Assembly (NCBI RefSeq): GCF_905171765.1
Contig: NC_053391.1
Coordinates: 657,977,750-658,041,749 of the forward strand
Direction: 5' to 3'
Length of the DNA stretch: 64,000 nucleotides
Origin: Bufo bufo
Taxonomy: Eukaryota > Chordata > Amphibia > Anura > Bufonidae
Part shown: piece after piece, positions 52,987-62,915 of the stretch
Layout of the letters: each line of letters begins with the position of its first letter
Numbering within the stretch: the first letter of the stretch is position 1
Notes under the pieces: generated by a model
The model's database searches: none
Seen by the model: the letters and a program-made list of their open reading frames with translations, nothing else
What the model was told of the DNA's origin: nothing
Translations under genes and position numbers: made by a program

Positions 52987-53439
52987 CTCCTCATCAGTAG
53001 AGTTGAGCGAACTGTAAAGTTAGGGTTCGTACCGAACTTTAGCTTTTTCGGGACCCGGACCCGAACCCGAACCCGAACATTTACATAAAAGTTTGGGTTC
53101 GGTGTTCGGCTCTTTCTTGGAGCTTTTTGAAAGGCTGCATAGCAGCCAATCAACAAGCGTTTGTGTGCCCTAAGAAGCCATCACAGCCATGCCTACTATT
53201 GGCATGGCTGTGATTGGCCAACTGCAGCATGTGACCCAGCCTCTATTTAAGCTGGAGTCACGTAGCGCCGCCCGTCACTCTGCTCTGATTAGTGTAGGGA
53301 AAGGCTGCAGCTGCTGTCAGGGAGAGATCAGGGAGAAATATTAAGAACTGCCTTTTTACTCAGTGATCTAAATCCAATGTGTTTTGTGGGTGCTGTGCAC
53401 AATTTTTTTAAGCCTGCACTGAGCCAACTTCTGCTGAAA

Positions 53440-54650
53440 ACAAACTTTTTTTTACTTCAGTTTGTCACTATCAATACCTAATCAGCAGCCATTTTATGCA
53501 ACGATAGTGCACCAGCACTATCTATCTGCATGTCTGCTAGTCCAGAAATACAGCTTTTTTGCTGACTGTGCTTAAAAAACCTTTTTGTTCATATACTGGT
53601 CATCTTTGATTACACGTGCATAGGTGACAGTCACATTTAGGCCACAAATACGGCCATTAGATTACTGCGGTTAAAAAAAAAGTTTTTTCATATACTGGTC
53701 ATCTTTGATTAAACGTGCATAGGTGACAGTCACATTTAGGCCACAAATACGGCCATTAGGTTACTGCGGTTAAAAAAGACCGTTTGTTCATATACTGGTC
53801 ATTTTTGATTAAATGTGCATTGATTACAGTCACATTTAGGCCACAAATACAGCCATTAGGTTACTGCGGTTAAAAAAAAACTTTTTTTCATATACTGGTC
53901 ATCTTTGATTACACGTGCATTGATTACAGTCACATTTAGGCCACAAATACGGCCATTAGGTTACTGCGGTTTAAAAAAACGTTTGTTCATATACTGTTTA
54001 TTTTTTATTAAACGTGCATAGGTGACAGTCACATTTAGGCCACAAATACGGCCATTAGACTACTGCGGTTTAAAAAAAAAATTGTTTGTATACTGGTTAT
54101 TTTTGATTAAACGTGCATTGATTACAGTCACATTTAGGCCACAAATACGGCCATTAGGTTACTGCGGTTAAAAAAAACTTTTTTTTCATATATTGGTCAT
54201 CTTTGATTACACGTGCATAGGTGACAGTCACATTTAGACCACAAATACAGCCATTAGGTTACTGTGGTTTAAAAAAAAACGTTTGTTCATATATTGGTCA
54301 TTTTTGATTAAACATGCATTGATTACAGTCACAATTAGGCCACAAATACGGCCATTCGGTTACTGCAGTTTAATAAAACCGTTTGTTCATATACTGGTCA
54401 TTTTTGATTAAACGTGCATTGATTACCGTCACATTTAGGCCACAAATACGGCCATTTGGTTACTGCGGTTTAAAAAAAAGTTTGTTTATATACCGGTCAT
54501 CTTTGATTACACGTGCATAGGTGACAGTCACATTTAGGCCACTAATACGCCCATTTGGTTACTGCGGTAAAAAAAAAACTTGTTCATATACTGGTTATCT
54601 TTGATTACACGTGCATCGGTGACTGTCACATTTAGACCACAAATACCTCT
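53440..54650 (+). repeat. ~100-bp tandem array in the 5' leader of the nested hAT-A
   Basis: About twelve units with TCATATACTGGTCATCTTTG, ACGTGCATAGGTGACAGTCA, ATTTAGGCCACAAATACGG and CCATTAGGTTACTGCGGTT. The core GTGACAGTCACATTTAGGCC is the inverse of the core in the array at 56790-58740. Confidence 0.93.
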
Positions 54651-54778
54651 GTAATATAGAGTTTTTAAAAAAAAATAATTGTGCAATACCCTACATTAGG
54701 GTTTATATTGGCGGTTAATTATTTTTAACATACTTAACCAATTTTTACTTTGATTTGTGGACGCTAACTGTGAGGCAA

Positions 54779-55700
54779 ACATCTAATAAGGGACGCGGTT
54801 ATGGTCGCGGTGGTGGTGTTGGTGGAGCCTCTAGTCATAGGCCTAAATCTATCAAAATCGTCTGTTCTATTGCTGGGTGACATGAACCCCCTTTTGCAGT
54901 GAATGAACCCCTGCTCTGCATTGCTGACAGGGGCCTAAATCTCTCAAAATCCTCTGTTGTATTGCTGGGTGACATGAACCCCCTTTTGCTGTGAATGAAC
55001 CCCTGCTGTGCCTAGTTGACAGGGGCCTAAATCTCTCAAAATCCTCTGTTGTATTGCTGGGTGACATGAACCCCCTTTTGCCGTGAATGAACCCCTGCTG
55101 TGCCTGGTTGACAGGGGCCTAAATCTCTCAAAATCCTCTGTTCTATTGCTGGGTAACATGAACCCCCATTTGCCGTGAATGAAACCCTGCTGTGCCGGGG
55201 TGACATGGGCCTCGTTCTCTCAAAATCCTCTGTTCTATTGCTGGGTGACATGAACCACCTTTTGCCGTGAATGAACCCCTGCTCTGCATTGCTGACAGGG
55301 AACTAAATTTAGTGAAAACATCTGTTACTGATCGGAAGATGCGCGACTACAAGCGCACGCTGATGATGGCATTCCCACTTGACAGCGGGGGCACAGTGGA
55401 AGCACAAGGCGAAGGCAGAGGAGGAGGAAGAGGTCGCCAACGCAGCTGGGGCACCACCAGCACCTGAGAAGGCAGGGTTAGCATGGCCCAAATGTGGAAA
55501 AGCTTTGTCAGCCTTGGAGGTGCTGACCTGCCCTGCAGCCAGTGTATGGTGTTAACGTGTGTTTAGCATGGCAGAGAGCATTATGACAGGCCACAGCCAA
55601 TGTGGACAAGCTTACGTTTATTAAAATGAACCAGGCATGGATCCCACAGGACTTGTCCGTACCTTGTGCAGAATAGACATTTATACCAGCTCGAACCATC
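54779..55700 (+). pseudogene. Remnant hAT-A transposase of the nested element
   Basis: 54779-54850 encodes the N-terminus after ATG: QTSNKGRGYGRGGGVGGA, Gly/Arg-rich. The coding sequence then gives way to the 92-bp array (54840-55310). It resumes at 55320 with DRKMRDYKRTLM and GEGRGGGRGRQRSW, the C-terminal region upstream of dimerisation, and the 3' block to 55700. BED finger and catalytic core are deleted. Confidence 0.8.
54840..55310 (+). repeat. 92-bp tandem array inside the nested hAT-A
   Basis: Five units: GGGTGACATGAACCCCC, TTTTGCCGTGAATGAACCC, GACAGGGGCCTAAATC, TCTCAAAATCCTCTG. The same unit as at 47365-48150; relative to each element's own orientation both read the same way. Confidence 0.92.
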
Positions 55701-56214
55701 CATTCTTGTACTCAAGTGCACTTACTCTTAGTTTTATTTTGTCATATGTCCCAATATTTTGGGGGATACCCCAATTAAAAAAAGAAAAATTAACACAAAT
55801 CAGTGTTGGCTACCTATTCCTCCTTCACCACCGCTTCCACCTACACCGCTACGTCAACCTACACCGCCACATCCACCCATCCACCGCCTCCTCAACCTTC
55901 TACTCCTAAATCCAGATTTTTATTTTTAATTTTTCTGTATTTTATGTTATTTTAAGTCATTTCCCTATCCACATTTGTTTGCAGAACAATTGTCATGCTC
56001 TTAAGCACATTTTGATGCCTTTTGCAGCCCTCTAGCCCTTTCCAGGACTATTTTACAGCCATTTTTGTGGCCAAAAGTTCGGGTCCCCTTTGACTTCAAT
56101 GGGGTTCGGGTTCGGGGTCAAGTTCGGGTCAAGTTCGGATCCCGAAACCAAACTTTTTTTTCAAGTTCGGCCGAACCTGCCGAACCCGAACATCCAGGTG
56201 TCCGCTCAACTCTA

Positions 56215-56711
56215 CTTATCAGAAAACATAAGTGGTTGTGCATCAGTGCATTCTATGTCTTCCACCCCTGGGGAAGGGCTAGGTGGATGCCCTTGGGAAA
56301 CCCTGCCAGCAGAGTCTTCAAACAGCATAAGAGACTGCTGCATGACTTTAGGCTCAGACAGGTTCCCCGATATGCACGGGGGTGATGTGACAGACTGATA
56401 GGCATGGGTTTCAGGCGCCACCTGTGCGCTTTCTGCAGAAGACTGGGTGGGAGATAATGTGAACGTGCTGGATCCACTGTCGGCCACCCAATTGACTAGC
56501 GCCTGTACTTGCTCAGGCCTTACCATCCTTAGAACGGCATTAGGCCCGACCAAATATCCCTGTATATTCTGGCGGCTACTTGGACCTGAGGTAGTAGGCT
56601 CAGTAGGACGTGTAGCTGTGACAGAACGGCCACGTCCTCTCCCTGCACCAGAGGCTCCACCAACACCACCACCACAACCATGACTTGTCCCTTATTAGAT
56701 GTTTGCCTCAT
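56215..56711 (-). pseudogene. hAT-A copy 2 transposase, N-terminal part
   Basis: Begins MRQTSNKG at 56711; a frame change follows at once, replacing the Gly/Arg-rich run seen at 54780-54830. From 56553 the frame is MVGPNAVLRMVRPEQVQALV, SGSSTFTLSPTQS, GVEDIECTDAQPLMF. Interrupted at 56214 by the nested relative. Confidence 0.82.
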
Positions 56712-56789
56712 AGTTAGCGTTTACAAAGCAAAGTAAAAAGTGGTTAAGTCTGTTAAAAATAATTAACTGCCAATAAAAACCCTGATGTA

Positions 56790-58740
56790 GGGTATTGCAC
56801 AATTTTTTGTTTTTAACTCTATATGACAGCGGTATTTGTGGCCTAAATGTGACACTCACTTGTGCACGTCTTATCCCAGATGTGCAGTATATTAGAGGGT
56901 TTTTTCACCCCTGTAACCAAAAAGCCGTATTTCTGGCCTAAATGTTACAGTCACTTATGCTTGTCTAATCCCAGATGTGCAGTATATTAGAGGGTTTTTT
57001 CACCACAGTAAGCAAAAAGATGTATTTCTGGCCTAAATGTGACAGTCACTTATGCACGACTAATCCCAGATGTCCAGTATATTAGAGGGTTTTTTCACCC
57101 CAGTAACCAAAAAGCCGTATTTCTGGCCTAAATGTTACAGTCACTTATAACTTGTCTAATCCTAGATGTGCAGTATATTAAAGGGTTTTTTCACACCAGT
57201 AACCAAAAAGCCGTATTTCTGGCCTAAATGTAACAGTCACTTATGCTTGTCTAATCCCAGATGTGCAGTATATTAGAGGGTTTTTTCACCACAGTAAGCA
57301 AAAAGATGTATTTCTGGCCTAAATGTGACAGTCACTTATGCACGACTAATCCCAGATGTGCAGTATATTAGAGGTTTTTTTTACCGCAGTATGCCAAAGC
57401 CGTATTTCTGGCCTAAATATGACATTCACTTATGCACATTTTATCACAGATGTGCAGTATATTAGAGGTTTTTTTTTTTACCCCAGTAACCAAAAAGCCG
57501 TATTTCTGGCCTAAATGTGACAGTCACTTATGCACATCTTATCCCAGATGGGCAGTATATTAGAGGGTTTTTTCACCCCAGTAACCAAAAAGCCGTATTT
57601 CTGGCCTAAATGTTACAGTCACTTATGCTTGTCTAATCCTAGATGTGCAGTATATTAGAGGGTTTTTTCACCCCAGTAACCAAAAAGCCGTATTTCTGGC
57701 CTAAATGTGACAGTCACTTATGCACGTGTAATCCCAGATGTGCAGTATATTGGAGGGTTTTTTCACCACAGTAAGCAAAAAGATGTATTTCTGGCCTAAA
57801 TGTGACAGTCACTTATGCATGACTAATCCCAGATGTGCAGTATATTAGAGGGTTTTTTCACCACAGTATGCCAAAGCCGTATTTCTGGCCTAAATATGAC
57901 AGTCACTTATGCTTGTCTAATCCTAGATGTGCAGTATATTAGAGGGCTTTTTCACCCCAGTATCCCAAAAAACGTATTTCTTGCCTAAATGTGACAGTCA
58001 CTTATGCACGTCTTATCCCAGATGTGCAGTATATGGCCTCATGCACACAACCGTTGTGTGCATCCGTGTCCGTTGTTCCGTTTTCCATGATTTTCTGCGG
58101 ACCCATTGACTTTTAATGGGTCCGTGGAAAACTCGGAAAATGCACCGTTTGTCATCCGCGTCCGTGATCCGTATTTCCAGTCCGTGAAAAAAATATGACC
58201 TGTCCTATTTTTTTTGATGGACAACGGTTCGCGGACCCATTCAAGTCAATGGGTACGTGAAAAAACACGGAGACACACAAGATTGTCATCCGCGTCCGTG
58301 ATCCGTGTCCGTTTTTTTTCTATAATTTTCAAGGCAAACTTGACTTCGATTTTTTTTTCACTTTTTATGTCTGGTGATCCTCCAAAAATCAAGGAAGACA
58401 GACAGGAAAAAAAACGGAAACGGATCACGGAACAACGGAACCCCGTTTTGCGGACCGTGAAAAAATACTGTCGTGTGCATGAGGCCTATTAGAGGGTTTT
58501 TTCACCCCAGTAACCAAAAAGCAGTATTTCTGGCCTAAATGTGACAGTCACTTATGCATGTGTAATCCCAGATGTACAGTATATTAGAGGGTTTTTTCAC
58601 CCCAGTAACTAAAAAGCCCTATTTCTGGCCTAAATGTGACAGTCACTTATGCACGTGTAATCCCAGATGTGCAATATATTCGAGGGTTTTTTCACCACAG
58701 TATGCCAAAGCCGTATTTCTGGCCTAAATGTGACAGTCAC
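56790..58740 (-). repeat. ~95-bp tandem array in the 5' leader of hAT-A copy 2
   Basis: About twenty units: CCCAGATGTGCAGTATATTA, GAGGGTTTTTTCACCCCAGT, CAAAAAGCCGTATTTCTGG, CCTAAATGTGACAGTCACTT. The MITE at 58035 lies inside one unit, and the unit structure confirms its TSD. Confidence 0.93.
58035..58486. mobile_element. MITE, GGCCTCATGCACACGAC family, copy 3
   Basis: 452 bp. Ends GGCCTCATGCACACAACCGT and ACTGTCGTGTGCATGAGGCC. The 3-bp TSD is TAT (58032-58034, 58487-58489); the empty site GTATATTAGAGG is present in neighbouring units. Internal CCGTGATCCG and CCCATTCAAGTCAATGGG motifs match copy 1. Confidence 0.88.
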
Positions 58741-58744
58741 TTAT

Positions 58745-59313
58745 GCTTGTCTGTATTTCTTGACTAGCAGACATGTAGATAGCCTGTGCTGGTGCACTAT
58801 CGTTGCATAAAATGGCTGCTGATTATGTATTTATATTGACTAACTGAAGAAAAAAAAGTTTGTTTTCAGCAGTAGTTGGCTTAGGGCAGGCTTAAAATAA
58901 TTGACACTGCACCCACAAAACACATTTGCTGTAGATCGCTGAGTACAAAACCCAGTTCTTGATAAGATTTCTCCCTGATCTCTCCCTCACAGCAGCTGCA
59001 GCCTCACCCTACACTAATCCGAGCAGAGTGACCGGCGGCGCTACGTGACTCCAGCTTAAATAGAGGCTGAGTCACATGCTGCAGTTGGCCAATCACAGCC
59101 ATGCCAATAGTAGGCATGGCTGTGATGGCCTTTTGGGGCAAGTAGTATGACGATTGTTGATTAGCTGCTTTGCAGCCTTTCAAAAAGCGCCATAAAAATT
59201 GCCGAACACTGAACCCGAACTTTTACGTAAATGTTCGGGTTCGGGTCCGGGTGCCGAAAACCCTAAAGTTCGGTATGAACCCGAACTTTACAGTTCGGGT
59301 TCGCTCAACTCTA
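58745..59313 (-). other. 5' terminal region of hAT-A copy 2
   Basis: Subterminal TAAATAGAGGCTGAGTCACATG, the inverted pair GGCATGGCTGTGATGG / CCAATCACAGCCATGCC, and terminal repeats CCGAACTTTACAGTTCGGG. Matches 14400-14909 and 53000-53300. Confidence 0.82.
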
Positions 59314-59700
59314 CTCATAGGCTTTCTGTATAAGAGGGTGAAAGAAGGAGGACTCATAGGCTTTCTGTATAATCGGGCAAAGGAAGCTGAAGTCACAGGA
59401 GTTTTCTATAAATGGTTGAAAGAAGCAGAAGTTACAGGTGTTCTCTAAAAGTGGGCTAGGGAGGCAGGACTCACCTGCTTCTTCTATAAGTGGGTAGGGG
59501 AAGCAGGCTTTCTCTATAAGAAGGCAAGGAAAGCAGGACTAACAGGCTTTCTATACAAGTGGGCAAGGAAAGAGGGACTCTCAAGTGTTCTCTATAAGTG
59601 CGCATGGGAAGCATGACTCACAGCCCTTCCCTATCAGTTGTTGGAAAGAAGGACTCAATGCTTTCTCTATGAGTTATTGAAGTAAAACCAAATAATAGAA
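59314..59700. repeat. ~45-60-bp degenerate minisatellite
   Basis: Units of ACTCATAGGCTTTCTGTATAA followed by GGGCAAAGGAAGCAG-like sequence, about eight, decaying to the right. No coding signal. Confidence 0.75.
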
Positions 59701-59719
59701 AACCATATAGCCCTGAACT

Positions 59720-60057
59720 CAGGGGCACATTTATTCAGACCGGTGTTTTAAAAAAGCCCCATAGCTGGAGGTGGATCTGCTGGAGTTAAGAAGAGGCACA
59801 GGCCTCTCCATAACTTCGGCTCATCCAGCGCCAGTTCTAAATGTAAGACAGTTTCCTTGTTGTCTTACATTTTAGATCTTTTTCTATGCTTAAAACATGC
59901 CAGACGGTCCTCTTCCCCACCCATGCCACGGACACAATTTTAGACCTGGCGCTATCAGGGCGAGGTCGTAGATTGCGGCATAACAAACCTTTGCACTGCC
60001 ATCTGGGCCTGAAATATGCCTAATTTAGGCGTATTTCAGTATAATAAATGACCCCTC
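59720..60057. mobile_element. MITE with GGTCATTTATTA ends
   Basis: Left AGGGGCACATTTATTCAGACC, right ATAATAAATGACCCCT. The internal GGGCCTGAAATATGCC and GGCGTATTTCAG relate it to 21174-21331. TSD not determined. Confidence 0.6.
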
Positions 60058-61225
60058 AGTATCTCCACCCCTCTGTTCTATGCAGTTAGGGATCTGTCAG
60101 GTCTTTGTACAGCAAACCTTCAAAATAGCAGTAATGTAATGTAAAGTTCCTAGTATATAATATTGCATGGAACCATACATTCATCATATCTTAGCACTTG
60201 CATTTGAGCTTTTGCTCTTTTCTTTGTGTTTTATCAATAAGTTCTTCAAGCATTTAGAGTGTTGTATATTCCCCTCATAAATCACTCTTTGTTCACTTAT
60301 TTGATAACTAATCCTTTACCAAATTATAGAGCAGACACAGCTGGCTGTACCCAATTATGGATTATGATTAAAAATCCTACTAAGCTATTATAATTGCACA
60401 AATAATTACAGGAAAAATATTGTAGGTTCTGTCGATTTCAAATCCAATCCTAGCAAAATAGAATCAAATTCAAAATGGCAATTTTATGCTAATTAGTACC
60501 GCAATAATTTAGCTGTAACTTGAAAAAGGATCTGTAAAATTTCCAGTTAACTTTCAAAAAAATATATGAAAAATAAAAACTCACTACAAAGAAATATTTG
60601 CAGTACAGAGATGTCAATATCTCAAAACACCAGTTTTGCCATTTTAGCCTCTTCTCTGTTGACCGCACGGCTCAGCGGCCTGATTTTCCGTTGTATATTG
60701 ATGCCGTTTCTTATCTGTTACAAATGGAACTTTTAAAGAATCGAGATCAAATAGCTTCTTCTTATCCCAGGCATCCTTTCAAAACTGTATCATGACACTG
60801 ATCTAAAAAAAAATTATAAAGTGTCCTCCATTCTCCAATCTATTGTACAGTGTTCCTATGAAGCACAATACACACAAAATCATTCAGATTTCAAATGTTC
60901 TTCTCCTCGCATGTGACAATCTATTGTGTTATGCCCATTAGGATTAAAGTCTTCCAGTGTGGTGGAAATAGAACATTTTCCATTGTCCCAAGGCTATCAT
61001 ATTCAAAACATGTCACTCCTCTGAATTCTTTTTGTCTTCTTTCAGAAGCTCATGAAGTGACAAAAATGAAAGGCGAAATATATAACATGATGTTCGTGTC
61101 AAACTATCTTCCCTTTTTGCTTTTCTAGGACAATAATGTGTCAAAATCCATTTTCCATTTTCAATATAGTAAGGCAGGGCCGTTTTAACCTATTGTTGGG
61201 CCCAGTGCAAACATGTCATGATGAT
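60058..61225. other. Non-repetitive AT-rich spacer
   Basis: No transposon ends and no frame with homology. 60300-60560 is complex AT-rich sequence with CAATTATGGATTATGATTAA and ATGCTAATTAGTACCGCAATAA, a possible conserved non-coding island. Confidence 0.35.
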
Positions 61226-62912
61226 TAGTGTTGGGCAACAGCCAATAAACATGCGCGGAGCTACTGGCACTCACTGTAATGTCGAAGCCATGTTGGCTAC
61301 TGGCATTACAGTGATTGGCTGGCCGAAACGCCTCATCGGGTGCTATATAGCACCCGATGACACGTGTTTGGCTCAGTCTTAGACAGGGAGAGCTGTGCTG
61401 AAGAAGGGACAGATAGTGTAGGGAGTGAAATAGTAATATTTTAGTGAAAAAACTTGTTTAGAGACCCAAAAGTACTTTTAGGGACTATTGTTGTATCTGG
61501 CAGCAATATAATTATTAGCGCAACCTGCACTAAATTGCATGGAATTGTTAGAGAGAACCAAAAGTCCTTTTAAGGACTATAGTTGTATCTGGCTGCAATA
61601 TATATTATTAGCTCAACCTGCGCTAAATTGCGTACAATTGTTAGTGCCACTTCTGACAGTGACACAACCTCTGTCACATCTTTTATTTTACATCTGCGCA
61701 GCCGACATATCTGTGACATTCAGTGCAATTGTTTGGGCGCTGGTAACAGCGACATTACCAGCGCTACATCTCCTGTATAATGTTTGTGCATCCTAAATAT
61801 CAGTGACATTCATTCAGTGTGATTTTTTATTAGCCGCTGGTGACAGCGACATTACTTGCACTATACCTCCTGTATAACGTTTTTGCGCATCCTAAAATTA
61901 TCTGTGACATTCAGTGTACTTTTTCATAGACGATGCGGACAGCGACATTATCTGTGCTACATCTCCTGTTTAACGTTTGCGCATCCTAAAAATATCTGTG
62001 ACATTCTGTGTACTTTATTTGCGCATACACTTACAAAACCTGCGCTACTGTACATGTGACATGTACAGTGGCCGTACTGCTGATGGTGCACGCAGAGGCC
62101 GTGGCCCTGGGCGCGGAGAAACTGTGCCTGCTGCCAGAGCACAAGAAAAACAATCATCCAAGATACCTAGCTTAATGTCCCAGTTTGCAGGGCGGCGCAG
62201 GACACCACTCTTGAAATCAGCCCAGTACGAGCAGGTGGTCGGTTGGATTGCAGCAGATAATGCTTCCAGTCGGTTAAGCACCACCCTGTCTTCCACCAAG
62301 TCCAGTCTCAGTATCCAGGAGTCTGGTCCACACAATCCTCACCCTGATCCTCCTTCCTCCCACCATTTACAGTGTGGCCAGACAAGTGATCTCACACTCG
62401 GATATTCTGAGGAGCTCTTTTCAGCACCATTACTTGATTTGAGCCTCTCACCAAGCACGCTTGAAAAGGGACACACGATCTTGTGCCCTGATTCCCAACC
62501 TCTTAAGCATCCACAGTCACAAGAACATGACGGTGGTGAATGGCAATTAGAGTTTAATGAGGTGGATAATGATGAGACACAGTTGCCAATGAGTCAACCG
62601 CAAGAGGTTGATGAAGAGGATGAGACACAGTTGGCAATCACTGAGGTTGTGGATAGGTCAACAAATAAGGAGGATGATCAGAGTGAGGAAGTGGAAGAGG
62701 AGGTGGTGGACGATAAAATCACTGACCCAACCTGGAAAGGTGGCAAGCCGAGCGAGGAGAGCAGTACAGAGGGGGAGGGATCTGCAGCACCGCAAAAGGC
62801 TGGAAGAGGCAATGGGGTGGCAAAAGGGAGAAGGCGGGCTACACCAAACAGGCCCGCAACTGTTCCCCGGAGCACCCCCTTGCGGCAGTCTCCCTTGCCA
62901 AGGGGTAGGTAT
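61226..62912 (+). mobile_element. hAT-C: 5' half of a third hAT lineage
   Basis: Starts TAGTGTTGGGCAACAGCC at 61226, a hAT-type terminus. A subterminal inverted pair (GCCAGTAGC / GGCTACTGGC), a leader with degenerate repeats (61440-62040), then the transposase N-terminus. Cut at 62913 by another insertion; the rest is outside the window. Confidence 0.75.
61440..62040 (+). repeat. Degenerate tandem repeats in the hAT-C leader
   Basis: Two ~110-bp units (GAGAACCAAAAGTCCTTTTAAGG, TTGTATCTGGCAGCAATATA, GCGCAACCTGC), then several ~110-bp units with ACATCTCCTGTATAATG, TTTGTGCATCC and TATCTGTGACATTCAGTG. Same position as the arrays in hAT-A. Confidence 0.78.
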
Positions 62913-62915
62913 TAG
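62061..62915 (+). pseudogene. hAT-C transposase N-terminus, truncated
   Basis: Start ATG at 62061 (MYSGRTADGARRGRGPGRGE), Gly/Arg-rich like the hAT-A N-terminus. Then SAQYEQVVGWIAADNASS, comparable with PEQVQAIVDWVADSGSS in hAT-A. A long acidic linker with DNDETQLP, EDETQLA and DPTWKGG, then a Lys/Arg-rich GRGNGVAKGRRRA stretch just before the expected BED finger. The frame ends at a TAG contributed by the inserted element at 62913, so no DNA-binding or catalytic domain remains. Confidence 0.8.

Larger units (their letters stand above)
52998..56214 (+). mobile_element. Deleted hAT-A relative nested in hAT-A copy 2
   Basis: 3217 bp. Ends TAGAGTTGAGCGAAC at 52998 and CGCTCAACTCTA at 56203-56214. 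The 8-bp TSD is CTCATCAG (52990-52997) / CTTATCAG (56215-56222), one change. Copy 1 shows the uninterrupted sequence at 11025-11045. It contains a 5' array (53440-54650), the transposase start (54779), a 92-bp array where the middle of the gene should be, the transposase end (55320-55620) and the 3' tail. It is an internal-deletion, non-autonomous derivative in opposite orientation to its host. Confidence 0.9.
47365..59313 (-). mobile_element. hAT-A copy 2, interrupted by Tc1, its own relative and a MITE
   Basis: The 5' terminus is at 59313 (plus strand CGCTCAACTCTA; minus TAGAGTTGAGCG). Order on the minus strand: terminal and subterminal region (58790-59313), ~95-bp array (56790-58740), transposase (50130-56711), purine-rich 3' tail (48150-48552), 92-bp array (47365-48150). 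Insertions: MITE 58035-58486, hAT-A relative 52998-56214, Tc1 48553-50108. The 3' terminal repeat is not found; the array abuts the truncated LTR element. Confidence 0.82.
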
